Positions 7,295 to 14,904 of a stretch of 28,838 bases of DNA are shown here, piece after piece. How positions within the stretch are numbered: position 1 is the first letter of the stretch; every line of letters starts with the position of its first letter. The stretch covers positions 32,886 to 61,723 of the forward strand of contig DGWH01000011.1 of the NCBI GenBank assembly GCA_002395225.1, read 5' to 3'. A program made the translations under genes and the position numbers. The DNA is from Christensenella sp. UBA4263 (GTDB taxonomy: Bacteria; Bacillota; Clostridia; Christensenellales; Aristaeellaceae). The notes under the pieces were generated by a model. That model ran no database searches, was not told the DNA's origin, and saw nothing but the letters and a program-made list of their open reading frames with translations.

Positions 7295-8755
7295 TCAGTC
7301 CTTTCCCAGTCCCGGGAAAAGCATGACGTTGTATTTTTTGATCAGGTCCTGTCTGGATTTTGTCCCCGTTTTCTGAAGCAGATTATGGACATGATACTTG
7401 ATTGTGCTTTCGGAAACGAACAGGGTTCCCGCAATTTCCGCATTGGACCGCTCGCCCAGCAGAAGACGCAGGACCTCCTTTTCCCGGGCGGAGAGGTCAT
7501 GCTGCATGGCAAAATCCTCGAAAATTTCCCGTTCAGAGCGTTCTTTTTCTTTCTCCGGCTCATAGATCACATGAAACAGACGGAAGAAAAAAAAGGTAGC
7601 CAGGATAAACAGGACCAGCGTCAGCCCGATCAGGACAAGCCGGTACTGTGCCAGGCCGATACAGAATGCCGTTCCTGCCGCATCCCCGATCCGTCCCAGT
7701 GCCAGGCCCAGCGGCGCCATGGCCATGTTTCGTTCCTCCCTGGCAATATCCATGAACAGCACCACCCGAAACACGGAGAAAAAGCCGAAAAACAGGTAAT
7801 CCAGTCCCCAGCAGAGAAAACGCGGCAGGGGTTCATTCTGAACTGCCAGCATGACAAACGGGATGGCCAGCGCCGCAAAGGTACAGATGGCCCCGTAACG
7901 CCGGTTATGGTCGCTGAGAATGCCGGCCGCAATCAGGCCGGTGGCATAAAACAGACGGGAAAGTTCAAGACTTACCCCGTTCAGGATATCCTCTGTCGGG
8001 AAGCTGAACCCCAGGTTCTTGACCAGACTGAAAAGAAGCACGGTAAAGCCCACCAGATACAGGGACTCCGGCCCCATTCTTTTCTGTCCCCTGTCCGTTT
8101 CCGAAAGTTCCTCCGCCGGTTCCGTCTGTTCAAAGACCCGCATGCCCAAAAAGGCCGAGGCCAGCGCCAGCAGGAAACAGACAATGGCCGCGCTCCGTGT
8201 CGCCAGCAGTTTTCCCCCAGCCACGAGCGACAAAAGGCCAATCAGCAGGGTTGAGATTCCGTAACCGATGCCAAAGACTTTTGCCCGGTTCCTGTCAAGC
8301 AGCTGTACGGGAACGGCCAGATAGAAGGCGGCAATGATCCCGCAGCCGAGGTTCATCAGAAAACCGAAAATCAGGATCAGCCACAGGGGCCGCACCAGGG
8401 AGGACAGAACGGCGGCAAGGAAAAAGCCGATCAGGGACAACAGATAAAAGTTTCTGTGCTCTGCCGCCGGTTTCCGGCGCAGCAGAAACATCCCCAGACC
8501 TGTTCCTGCCGCCTGAAACAGATAGCCGACCACCATGCTGAAAACATCTGTCCGCACCGGACTCAGGAAGCCGGCCATATGATACAGCCAGGAAAGGTAT
8601 CCCGCCGAGGTCAGTGAAAAACAGGCAGCAATCCAGGCGATGCACTGTCCCTCAAAGGACCGGGCCGTTTCCCAAAACCGCTGCATGATTTTTCCAGGTT
8701 CCCGGCAGTGTTCTGCCTCATGAACAGCTGTCAGATCTTTAGATGCCGTTTCCAT
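7295..8755 (-). CDS. Membrane-bound LuxR-family regulator with MFS-like domain
   Basis: The 486-residue protein has about twelve hydrophobic helices in the arrangement of a major facilitator transporter. A short charged linker (PEKEKERSEREIFEDF) leads to a C-terminal LuxR/FixJ helix-turn-helix of about 60 residues: LSAREKEVLRLLLGERSNAE followed by TLFVSESTIKYHVHNLLQKT. This fusion is known as a protein type in some anaerobic Actinomycetota and Bacillota. The working model is a transcription factor tethered to the membrane that senses a ligand through a transporter-like domain, but neither ligand nor targets can be read here. The start at 8755 is preferred over 8812 because GGGGAGG lies seven bases upstream. 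The gene ends in a terminator. Confidence 0.85.
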   Translation of the reverse strand: METASKDLTAVHEAEHCREPGKIMQRFWETARSFEGQCIAWIAACFSLTSAGYLSWLYHMAGFLSPVRTDVFSMVVGYLFQAAGTGLGMFLLRRKPAAEHRNFYLLSLIGFFLAAVLSSLVRPLWLILIFGFLMNLGCGIIAAFYLAVPVQLLDRNRAKVFGIGYGISTLLIGLLSLVAGGKLLATRSAAIVCFLLALASAFLGMRVFEQTEPAEELSETDRGQKRMGPESLYLVGFTVLLFSLVKNLGFSFPTEDILNGVSLELSRLFYATGLIAAGILSDHNRRYGAICTFAALAIPFVMLAVQNEPLPRFLCWGLDYLFFGFFSVFRVVLFMDIAREERNMAMAPLGLALGRIGDAAGTAFCIGLAQYRLVLIGLTLVLFILATFFFFRLFHVIYEPEKEKERSEREIFEDFAMQHDLSAREKEVLRLLLGERSNAEIAGTLFVSESTIKYHVHNLLQKTGTKSRQDLIKKYNVMLFPGLGKD

Positions 8756-8790
8756 TTTCTGCCTCCCCGATAAATCTGCGCCGGCTTTGT

Positions 8791-9135
8791 TTATTCCGGC
8801 AGCAAAAGACAAAACGAGAGAATCCCCGGCCCCTCCGCAGGACAGGGCTTAAACCCCAATGACCGGTGCAATGCCAGGGATGCCGCATTTCCGGACTCAA
8901 TCCGCACCTGAATCCGGCGGCATCCCAGCGTAGACAGTTCCCGAAAAAGCACTTTGAGCGCCTCTGCCGCCAGTCCGCGCCGGCGATACTGACGGCAAAT
9001 CAGGACACCGTATGTGGCAGCGTCCGGATGTTCCGGGACAGGATAGACCGTAATCCCGCCCACATATCGTCCCCTGCTGTAAACCGCATATCGCCGGTCC
9101 ATGTCCTTTCCCGACAGACATTTCAGTTCAACCAC
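8791..9135 (-). CDS. GNAT family N-acetyltransferase
   Basis: The 114-residue protein shows the acetyl-CoA binding motif A of GNAT enzymes, GVLICRQYRRRGLAAEALKV, preceded by a YVGGITVYPV strand and followed by NAASLALHRSLGFK. The substrate is unknown; RimI/RimJ-like protein or small-amine acetylation are both possible. The frame is open to 9186, but the GTG at 9135 is chosen because AAAGGAGG lies seven bases upstream. That ribosome binding site abuts the end of repeat copy R4. The gene lies 35 bases ahead of the MFS-LuxR regulator and may be co-transcribed with it. Confidence 0.8.
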   Translation of the reverse strand: MVELKCLSGKDMDRRYAVYSRGRYVGGITVYPVPEHPDAATYGVLICRQYRRRGLAAEALKVLFRELSTLGCRRIQVRIESGNAASLALHRSLGFKPCPAEGPGILSFCLLLPE

Positions 9136-9148
9136 GTTCAGGCCTCCT

Positions 9149-9233
9149 TTGCAGGCCTCACTGTTGAGCACTTGCCGGAGCAGCATTGCATGAGGTCTGG
9201 ATTTGACTTAACTGTCGCTGCTCGACAGGGCCG
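9149..9233 (-). repeat. Interspersed repeat copy R4
   Basis: A full copy between the exported-protein gene and the acetyltransferase gene. On the + strand: GCAGGCCTCACTGTTGAGCA, CTTGCCGGAGCAGCATTGCA, TGAGGTCTGGATTTGAC, core hairpin CTGTCGCTGCTCGACAG, then GGCCGCTCCT. CTCCT occurs at 9144-9148 and 9234-9238, that is AGGAG on the coding strand at both edges. The downstream one is the ribosome binding site of the acetyltransferase gene. Confidence 0.75.
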
Positions 9234-9282
9234 CTCCTCTGTGGGTCACAGCCTGCCTTTGAAGCAGAAGCAGATCCTCTCA

Positions 9283-10179
9283 TCAATCCGGTAAAACCCG
9301 AAAGTCCCCCGCAGAGGATCCGTCGGGCCCAAGCGTATACATTCCGTTCCCGCGGACCAGCAGTTCCCCATACAGCTCCATCCACCCCAGCAGATTTCCC
9401 TCTGAATCGCTCACACTATACGAGCGGGTTCCGCCGGTCACGCTGATGCTGTTTGCCTTTCCCGTCACCATTCCCGATTTCAGCAGCTCCCGTATGGCTG
9501 TCTCCTCCTCCACAGTCAGTTCCACCGGCTGCGGTCCGGCCTCGCAGTCCATATAAAGACAACTGATCCTGGCCTGGTCCACTTCCGTTAACGGGATGTT
9601 CAGAAAAGCGGCAAGCGGCTGCGGAACGAATCCCTGAGGCCCGATTCCCTCCATCCCATAGGCGTAACTCTGAATCTTTGGAAACAGTCTGCGTGCCCAC
9701 CGATACAGTGCCTGGGCCGAAGGGTCCGTGTTTTCAAAAAAATCATCTCCGGATACGCCCAACGGAACTGTTTCCGGCGTCCCCTCTCTGGAATACCGAA
9801 AGGCGCAGGTGCTTTCCGTTCCCATATCACAGCCGCCGGAACTGACCGCCTTTTCGGTCGGATTCGCCGCATCCGAAATAAGGCTCTCGATGGCAAAGCG
9901 GTTTTCTGCATCCAGTCTGCCCAGATAGCAAAGGTCCTCACTCTGCTCAAGATAAATCCGTTTCTGATTTTCCTCAGATGGCCAGCGCAGCTGTGCATCC
10001 GACCCCTCCAGGGTGAAAAGACAGCCATCCTCATCCATGCAGCCAACCTGAACCCGATCTCCCCATCCCTGCTGACGGTAGTCCGTCAGCAGAATGATCC
10101 GCCCCGGTTTTCTCGCCTCCCCCAGACAGCATACGGGCAAAAGAAGGAGCATCATCATTATCCAGCACTGAATTTTCAT
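9283..10179 (-). CDS. Exported protein of unknown function
   Basis: The 298-residue product begins with a clear signal peptide (MKIQCWIMMMLLLLPVCCLG), probably cleaved before EARKPGR. The CC pair near the cleavage point does not fit a standard lipobox. The mature part is acidic, with short beta-strand-like stretches such as GRIILLTDYRQQGWGDRVQV and a C-terminal LGWMELYGELLVRGNGMYTL. I recognise no domain. The start at 10179 is chosen for GGAGG seven bases upstream. It follows the XRE regulator gene by 83 bases and may be in the same transcription unit. Confidence 0.65.
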   Translation of the reverse strand: MKIQCWIMMMLLLLPVCCLGEARKPGRIILLTDYRQQGWGDRVQVGCMDEDGCLFTLEGSDAQLRWPSEENQKRIYLEQSEDLCYLGRLDAENRFAIESLISDAANPTEKAVSSGGCDMGTESTCAFRYSREGTPETVPLGVSGDDFFENTDPSAQALYRWARRLFPKIQSYAYGMEGIGPQGFVPQPLAAFLNIPLTEVDQARISCLYMDCEAGPQPVELTVEEETAIRELLKSGMVTGKANSISVTGGTRSYSVSDSEGNLLGWMELYGELLVRGNGMYTLGPDGSSAGDFRVLPD

Positions 10180-10262
10180 TTCTGTTCCTCCATCCTGATC
10201 TGTCAAATGCCTGTGCAGCCATTATTAATCCGATTTGGCGGCTAACGTGATAAACGCCCTGA

Positions 10263-10577
10263 TTAATACTGGTATTCCCCCGGGAGTTTATGAAAGTCCA
10301 AAATTAACCGTTCATCCTCCTGTGTAAATACAGCCGGACGATCCGTGGCAGTCCCGCCAAGCAAACCCATATAGTGAGGATCTCCGGAAATGAGCTCTTC
10401 AAAGGAGCAGCCCAGAACCTCTGCCAGTTTTCTGAGCTTTTCCGTCGGAATCGTCTTTATTGCCCCGTTTTCATAGCGGTTAATCGTTCCCTGGTTCACA
10501 CCGATCATTTCGGCAAGTTTTGTAGAACTGATTCCCATTTTCCGTCTGCTGTACACAATTTTCTCTTTGACCAGCAT
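10263..10577 (-). CDS. XRE family helix-turn-helix regulator
   Basis: The 104-residue protein carries one HTH domain over about residues 6-60: KMGISSTKLAEMIGVNQGTI, then NRYENG and LRKLAEVLGCSFEELISGD. A short C-terminal part of about 40 residues ends EDERLILDFHKLPGEYQY, which resembles the tails of small XRE repressors that follow a dimerising helix. Target genes are unknown; the adjacent exported-protein gene is the obvious candidate. AGAGGAG precedes ATG by about nine bases and directly follows the partial repeat R8. A promoter lies at 10677-10705. Confidence 0.85.
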   Translation of the reverse strand: MLVKEKIVYSRRKMGISSTKLAEMIGVNQGTINRYENGAIKTIPTEKLRKLAEVLGCSFEELISGDPHYMGLLGGTATDRPAVFTQEDERLILDFHKLPGEYQY

Positions 10578-10590
10578 TTCACTTATCTCC

Positions 10591-10622
10591 TCTGCAAACC
10601 CGTTGTTGAGCTTTTACCGCGA
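10591..10622 (-). repeat. Interspersed repeat fragment R8
   Basis: TCTGCAAACCCGTTGTTGAG followed by CTTTTACCG on the + strand matches the gene-proximal end of copy R4 (TTTGCAGGCCTCACTGTTGA followed by GCACTTGCCGG). The rest of the element, including the hairpin, is absent. It directly borders the ribosome binding site of the XRE regulator gene. Confidence 0.5.
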
Positions 10623-10676
10623 ACCCATATTCGGGGAAGTGACGCGAACTGACATCATTTATCATTTTGTTCTTCC

Positions 10677-10705
10677 ATTGTATCATTCTGACGGGAGATA
10701 CTCAA
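10677..10705 (-). promoter_or_regulatory. Promoter for the XRE regulator gene
   Basis: On the minus strand TTGAGT (10700-10705) and TACAAT (10677-10682) are separated by 17 bases, about 100 bases ahead of the XRE start codon. The rest of the 10706-10830 interval shows no gene that I can support. Confidence 0.6.
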
Positions 10706-10830
10706 GTTTAGCATCTCAATCTCAAGCAGCAAGTTCCGAAGCTTCCTGAGAAAACGGGAATCTTTACTATCGTGTTCAAGTGTGGTATTCTTCAGTCAGA
10801 CAAGCTAAGGTTTATTGACCTAATTGGAAT

Positions 10831-11065
10831 GGGTTGAGCGAAAAATAACAAGAGATGATGTTCGCAATGCAATCTGCAATGGATAAATCATAGAAGATCG
10901 ACCGGACATACCCCTACGCCTCATTGTCTGATTCTGGGTACGAATGTAAAAGGACGATTTCTTCATGTGATTTGCGGCATGACGGATAATATGGTTTTCA
11001 TCATTTCAGCATATTATCCGGATCCGGACAGATGGGAATCTGATTTCAGAACCAGAAAAGGGTGA
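10831..11065 (+). pseudogene. Broken DUF4258-type toxin gene
   Basis: The frame containing VERKITRDDVRNAICNG is interrupted by TAA at 10884-10886, then continues IIEDRPD. After a one-base shift at about 10905-10908 the sequence reads TPTPHCLILG, GRFLHVICGMTDN and FIISAYYPDPDRWESDFRTR to a stop at 11063-11065. These pieces in order match the DUF4258 domain, a small RelE/BrnT-like toxin fold commonly encoded directly ahead of a YgiT-type zinc-finger antitoxin. That is the arrangement here, with the stop codon about six bases before the antitoxin ATG. No credible start or intact N-terminus is visible upstream. At least one nonsense and one frameshift change make the gene non-functional as written. 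Confidence 0.75.
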
Positions 11066-11070
11066 TAAAA

Positions 11071-11307
11071 ATGAGATGTATTATTTGCAAGGGAAATACG
11101 ATCGAAACAAAGCGTACATTTATTCAGGAAGATGAGAATTGCATTATCATTATTAAAAATGTACCGGCTATTGTTTGCTCTCAGTGCGGCGAGGTATATT
11201 ACAAAGATGAGATAGCAGAAAAGCTGGAAGAGATCATTAACCGCCTTCAGAATATGGTAAAAGATGTGGCCATATTTGAATTTGACAAAGTAGTAGATGC
11301 CGCTTGA
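11071..11307 (+). CDS. YgiT-type zinc-finger antitoxin (MqsA N-terminal-like)
   Basis: The 78-residue protein starts MRCIICKGNT and has a second pair in VCSQCGEVYY, together forming the CxxC...CxxC zinc site of YgiT/MqsA-type antitoxins. A C-terminal amphipathic helix follows (KLEEIINRLQNMVKDVAIFE). It lacks the C-terminal DNA-binding HTH of full MqsA, as usual for members paired with DUF4258 toxins. The ATG at 11071 is preferred because AAGGGTG lies six bases upstream; a GTG at 11062 in the same frame overlaps the toxin stop codon and is the alternative. The antitoxin is intact although its toxin is broken. Confidence 0.8.
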   Translation: MRCIICKGNTIETKRTFIQEDENCIIIIKNVPAIVCSQCGEVYYKDEIAEKLEEIINRLQNMVKDVAIFEFDKVVDAA

Positions 11308-11705
11308 TAAGGCTGTCGAAGCAGCCGAGGTTGCATCACGTCGGGTTGAAGCACTTGAATGAGAAGAAAGAGTATTCTTGTGGCCTCTTTATCCTCCCTG
11401 ATATCAAAAATGAAAGCAACCGATACCGGCTTTTTCAAAGCCGACATCCATTGCCCGGATAAATTCATGAAGCGCGATGCATATGCATCGCGCTTTCTAT
11501 TCGCTTGTTTCAGTCTGATACAGCCATTTATCAAACCGAAGCTCTTCCTTTTTGAGCAGTCGTACGGACCAATAGTTTTCTGCATATCCTCTGCATTTCC
11601 GCGGCCTGATTTTAGATTGCTTTCACTTCAGAGGATTGCCAGGTTCCGCCTGACACAGGGGAACGATTCCATTTTACGCTCTCAGCTTTGCTCACGATTA
11701 TTTCA
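11308..11705. other. Gene-free, probably decayed interval
   Basis: About 400 bases between the zinc-finger antitoxin and the CHAP gene. On the minus strand two short stretches look like remains of coding sequence. One reads ENYWSVRLLKKEELRFDKWL before a stop near 11500. The other reads HEFIRAMDVGFEKAGIGCFH near 11410-11470. Neither has a start codon and I cannot assign them to a family. A perfect 26-base palindrome at 11470-11495 lies between them. No promoter, RNA gene or mobile element is evident. Confidence 0.4.
11470..11495. repeat. Perfect 26-base palindrome
   Basis: AAGCGCGATGCAT is followed immediately by its exact reverse complement. There is no spacer for a normal hairpin loop and neither side has a convincing U-tract, though TTTC follows on the + strand. 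It could act as an inefficient terminator or as a two-fold symmetric protein-binding site. Confidence 0.7.
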
Positions 11706-12479
11706 TCAGAGCCAGGTCTGACAGAAGCCGGTAATGTACCAGTCATCCGCCTGCAGCTTAATCTGACAGTTTTCTCTCTGAACCTCATTTTCAGGAATTG
11801 CAAACATGTTATGGTATTTTCGCTTAGGCACCGCACTGTACCGGTAGTTCATCCGCCGGATGCGCGATCCCAGATTTCCCTCCACGGTGGTCAGTTCATA
11901 CAGATTATCGCCCATATCCGTCACACTCTCCACAATGGCGATATGCGTATAGGGCGTGGACCCCTGCACCCCATAGATTACCAGATATCCCGGCTTTGGC
12001 ACTGCACCCTTGGTGCCATCCAGCCAGCGGCCACGGCGCTCAAAGGCCTTATAGACATTCCCTACGCGCCCTTCCATGGCAGAGAAGCTGTCGCCAGGAT
12101 TCAGGGAATCCTTCTGATTCCACCGGATCAGGGGCAGTCCGCTGTGATAGGCGCACCAGATCTGAAAGACCGAGCACCAGCCGATTTCCCGCTCATCATG
12201 ATAATACCACCTGGTATATTCATTGTTCTTGGGCAGCTGTTCAAAGGGATGACGCTCAAACTGGGCGCGGGCCGTCAGGACAAACAGCCGAGCCGCCTCC
12301 GGCATTTCCGGCGGAAAGGTAAGATCGTACAGTTCGTTCGGATCGGTTTCGATCTGCGCCGGATCAATGGCGGGCGGAATTTCCATGGTAACCGGTGCCG
12401 GTTCTGCCGCCAGAGCGATGCCCGCCGACAGCACCATCAGCAGACACACCGCGCATAAAAACGTTCGCATCATGTTCAT
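11706..12479 (-). CDS. Secreted CHAP-domain protein
   Basis: The 257-residue protein has a signal peptide (MNMMRTFLCAVCLLMVLSAG, cut near ALAAEP) and a CHAP-type cysteine peptidase/amidase domain. The catalytic cysteine lies in IGWCSVFQIWCAYHSG, the histidine in TPYTHIAIVESV, and the third polar residue in TTVEGNLGS. CHAP domains hydrolyse peptidoglycan amide bonds outside the cell. It is the last gene of the glycan operon, 54 bases after a GT2 gene, so it may remodel the wall for export or attachment of the glycan, or simply be a neighbour. The start at 12479 is chosen for AAGGGAG just upstream. Confidence 0.8.
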   Translation of the reverse strand: MNMMRTFLCAVCLLMVLSAGIALAAEPAPVTMEIPPAIDPAQIETDPNELYDLTFPPEMPEAARLFVLTARAQFERHPFEQLPKNNEYTRWYYHDEREIGWCSVFQIWCAYHSGLPLIRWNQKDSLNPGDSFSAMEGRVGNVYKAFERRGRWLDGTKGAVPKPGYLVIYGVQGSTPYTHIAIVESVTDMGDNLYELTTVEGNLGSRIRRMNYRYSAVPKRKYHNMFAIPENEVQRENCQIKLQADDWYITGFCQTWL

Positions 12480-12533
12480 TGACTCCCTTCTCATCAGGCG
12501 ATCATGTGTTTCTGCCGCTTTGCGGCAGGCAGG

Positions 12534-13556
12534 TCAAACCCTGAACCTGAACAGCGTGGAATAGAGAAACGCCGACAGAAATGCCTGATGGTATTTCATC
12601 AGGCCAAGCCGGACTGTGACGCGCCGGCCCAGTCCCTTCAGCGGCAGACCGCGGAACAGGTCCTGTACCTGCGGCCTTTTCATATACCCGCGGATCCAGT
12701 GCACCCGTTTTAAAAAGGAATAGGGACTCTGCTTCGCGCAGCAGTTTCGTACCGCATCCACCGCCGTTTTCCTTCGCCGTATGGCCATGCGCCTTCGGCA
12801 CTCCGGGTAGTCCCGCAGCAGCTGTTCCAGCGCCTCGTTGGACTTGTCCAGCGAATCCGGAATGTGCGGGCTGAAGTGCTTGGTCACGCTTTTCTCATGA
12901 AAACGGTAGTGATAATACGCCCGGTCAACCGCCGTCACCCGCTCTGCCTTCAGGTAGGCCGTCACGATAAACAGGAGATCCTCCGCATAGCGGATGTCCT
13001 CCCGGAAACGGACGCCCTCAAGCAGTTTCGCCGCAAAGAGATTGCGCGGGCTGTATCCGGAGAGCGGCTGCCCGTCGCCGTCGCCGGGCAGGGCGAGCAT
13101 GGCCGGGATCAGATCCGTACGAATCGCCCGGGCATCAAACACCGTGCCATCCGGGAAGCCCAGCGGAACGTTCACCTGTCTGCCGGGCAGATCCTTGAAT
13201 ACCCGGCAAAAACTGGCCTGGCTTTCGCTTTTCCGGCAGGCAGCGAGCAGCTCCTCAAACATTTCCGGTTCCACCCAGTCATCTGCATCGCAAAACCCGA
13301 TATACTGCCCCTGTGCCGCGTCAATTCCGGCATTTCTCGCCGCGGAAACCCCGCGGTTTTCCGGAAAGGACAGGAGGCGGATGCGGCCATCCCGCTTTTG
13401 CCCCTCCTCCAGCACCGCCCGCGATTCATCCTGACTGGCATCATCCACAAACAGGAACTCCATGTCCGCAAAGGTCTGCCCCAGAAGGGACTTGATGCAC
13501 GCCGGCAGGTACTGAGCCGCATTGTGTACGGGAATAATCACGGAAATCTCCGGCAT
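12534..13556 (-). CDS. GT2 family glycosyltransferase (CpsI/EpsJ type)
   Basis: The 340-residue cytosolic enzyme has the GT-A nucleotide-sugar fold: PEISVIIPVHNAAQYLPACI at the N-terminus, FLFVDDASQDES near residue 35 and the metal-binding CDADDWVEPEMF near residue 88. The C-terminal 100 residues carry basic helices of the kind that lie on the membrane. It would add one sugar to a lipid-linked acceptor; donor and linkage cannot be read. It starts 3 bases after the ligase/polymerase-like gene. Confidence 0.88.
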   Translation of the reverse strand: MPEISVIIPVHNAAQYLPACIKSLLGQTFADMEFLFVDDASQDESRAVLEEGQKRDGRIRLLSFPENRGVSAARNAGIDAAQGQYIGFCDADDWVEPEMFEELLAACRKSESQASFCRVFKDLPGRQVNVPLGFPDGTVFDARAIRTDLIPAMLALPGDGDGQPLSGYSPRNLFAAKLLEGVRFREDIRYAEDLLFIVTAYLKAERVTAVDRAYYHYRFHEKSVTKHFSPHIPDSLDKSNEALEQLLRDYPECRRRMAIRRRKTAVDAVRNCCAKQSPYSFLKRVHWIRGYMKRPQVQDLFRGLPLKGLGRRVTVRLGLMKYHQAFLSAFLYSTLFRFRV

Positions 13557-13559
13557 CGT

Positions 13560-14885
13560 TTACCCCCTGTTCAACAGATCTGCACGCCAGAGCGGTCCCT
13601 GAACCAGGAAAAAGTTGCATCCGATGAACGAAAACGGGGCATACACGGATTCAAACAGTCCCACAAGGATAAACACCGTGCAGAATGCCAGCGGCACCGC
13701 GGCCAGCGGACTCTCTTTCCGGTACGTCCAGTAATACCGGAATGCCCGCACCAGGGCCGCCAATGTGTAGCAGATCAGCAGAATGCCGGCAATGAAGCCG
13801 TTGTTATACGTAATGCCCAGGAAGGCATTGTGTGCGTTGAAATGCCGGTCGCCGGCGCCGTCCTGCGCCACCCATTCCCGGATAACGCTGCTCTCATGGC
13901 CGTTCCACGTGAGATTGTTCAGGATCACCGTCCAGATGCCCCAGCGGTCACTGGTCAGGTCATCCATGGACAGTTTCCGCTCCTCCGGCTTCGGCACCCG
14001 GATCGGGTCGCCATAGGTCTCATGATTATACACGGCCAGGGCATAATCCTCCTCATACGCATCCCGGACCTTATCCATGGTCAGTTTCACCCCGAAAAGC
14101 AGGCCGATCACGATAAACACGGCCAGCAGGGCCAGCCAGCGTCTGGGATGACGGGCCGTTCCGGCCACAATGGTGGCCACCAGGATCACCGCCACGCCGC
14201 CAAAGGCCAGCAGACAGGCCCGGGACATGGTCAGCACCAGGGTCACAGAGGCCCAGATCCCTGCCAGAACACACAGCACCATGCGGCCCCGGTGTCCCTC
14301 ACAGAAATCCACATACGCCAGCAGAAACGCCGCGGCCGCCATGACGATGCAGCACATGGCCAGGCAGTTGGCATCATAGAAGATGCCCAGATACCCCGGA
14401 TACCCGTAGTAGACCGGTTTCGTGATCCAGGAAACCGCCAGGAACGGCAGCACCGCAAAGACACAGGCCCGAAGAATGGCACGAAATGTATCCTCATCGT
14501 TCCGTGAGGCGAACACCGTAAACATCACGGGATAACAGGTCAAAAGCGGTACGCTTTCCGGCAGCCAGTCCTGATAAAACAAACCTGATACGACCATCAT
14601 GCCATGCAGGGCAAACCACAGAATCATCATGCCCTTGCTCAGATGTACCCTGGCCCGTCCCGGCGTGCGTGCACTGAGTGTCACGAAGGTGAGCAGAATC
14701 ATGCCGAACAGCACGAAAATCATCCAGCGCATCGCAAACTTCTGCTGTGTAAAAAGCACACAGTATCCTTCCAAGGCCAGCAGCGACACGGTCAGCAGCC
14801 TTGAATCGAAAATCTCGTTGAAAATGCCCGTCACGTGGTCATACCACTTCAAAATGCCGGACCCATCCACCGATGTTTTTGACAT
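13560..14885 (-). CDS. O-antigen ligase / polymerase-like membrane protein
   Basis: The 441-residue protein has roughly ten to eleven hydrophobic helices and one large loop between about residues 270 and 350. The loop ends in RHFNAHNAFLGITYNNGFIA, which matches the conserved His-Asn motif of the Wzy_C/WaaL superfamily. Such enzymes polymerise or transfer lipid-linked glycan on the outer face of the membrane. In a Gram-positive type cell a polymerase (Wzy) or a ligase attaching glycan to a wall or protein acceptor is expected. GGAGGAAACT precedes ATG. Confidence 0.82.
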   Translation of the reverse strand: MSKTSVDGSGILKWYDHVTGIFNEIFDSRLLTVSLLALEGYCVLFTQQKFAMRWMIFVLFGMILLTFVTLSARTPGRARVHLSKGMMILWFALHGMMVVSGLFYQDWLPESVPLLTCYPVMFTVFASRNDEDTFRAILRACVFAVLPFLAVSWITKPVYYGYPGYLGIFYDANCLAMCCIVMAAAAFLLAYVDFCEGHRGRMVLCVLAGIWASVTLVLTMSRACLLAFGGVAVILVATIVAGTARHPRRWLALLAVFIVIGLLFGVKLTMDKVRDAYEEDYALAVYNHETYGDPIRVPKPEERKLSMDDLTSDRWGIWTVILNNLTWNGHESSVIREWVAQDGAGDRHFNAHNAFLGITYNNGFIAGILLICYTLAALVRAFRYYWTYRKESPLAAVPLAFCTVFILVGLFESVYAPFSFIGCNFFLVQGPLWRADLLNRG

Positions 14886-14904
14886 AGTTTCCTCCAGCTT
14901 TCAT

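Noticed and set aside
11308..11705. Transposase or recombinase identity for the open stretches around the palindrome
   Set aside because: ENYWSVRLLKKEEL and DVGFEKAGIG looked suggestive, but no complete motif or start codon supports any family.
12512..12528. CTGCCGC...GCGGCAG hairpin between the GT2 and CHAP genes as another repeat copy
   Set aside because: Only the hairpin core and a nearby TTTGAC in the opposite orientation resemble the family. The flanking blocks are absent, so it is not counted. It also lacks a U-tract to be a terminator.
12864..14507. A 547-codon open frame on the + strand
   Set aside because: It runs antisense across two recognisable genes (GT2 and the ligase-like protein) and has shadow-like composition (His, Gln, Arg, Pro rich).
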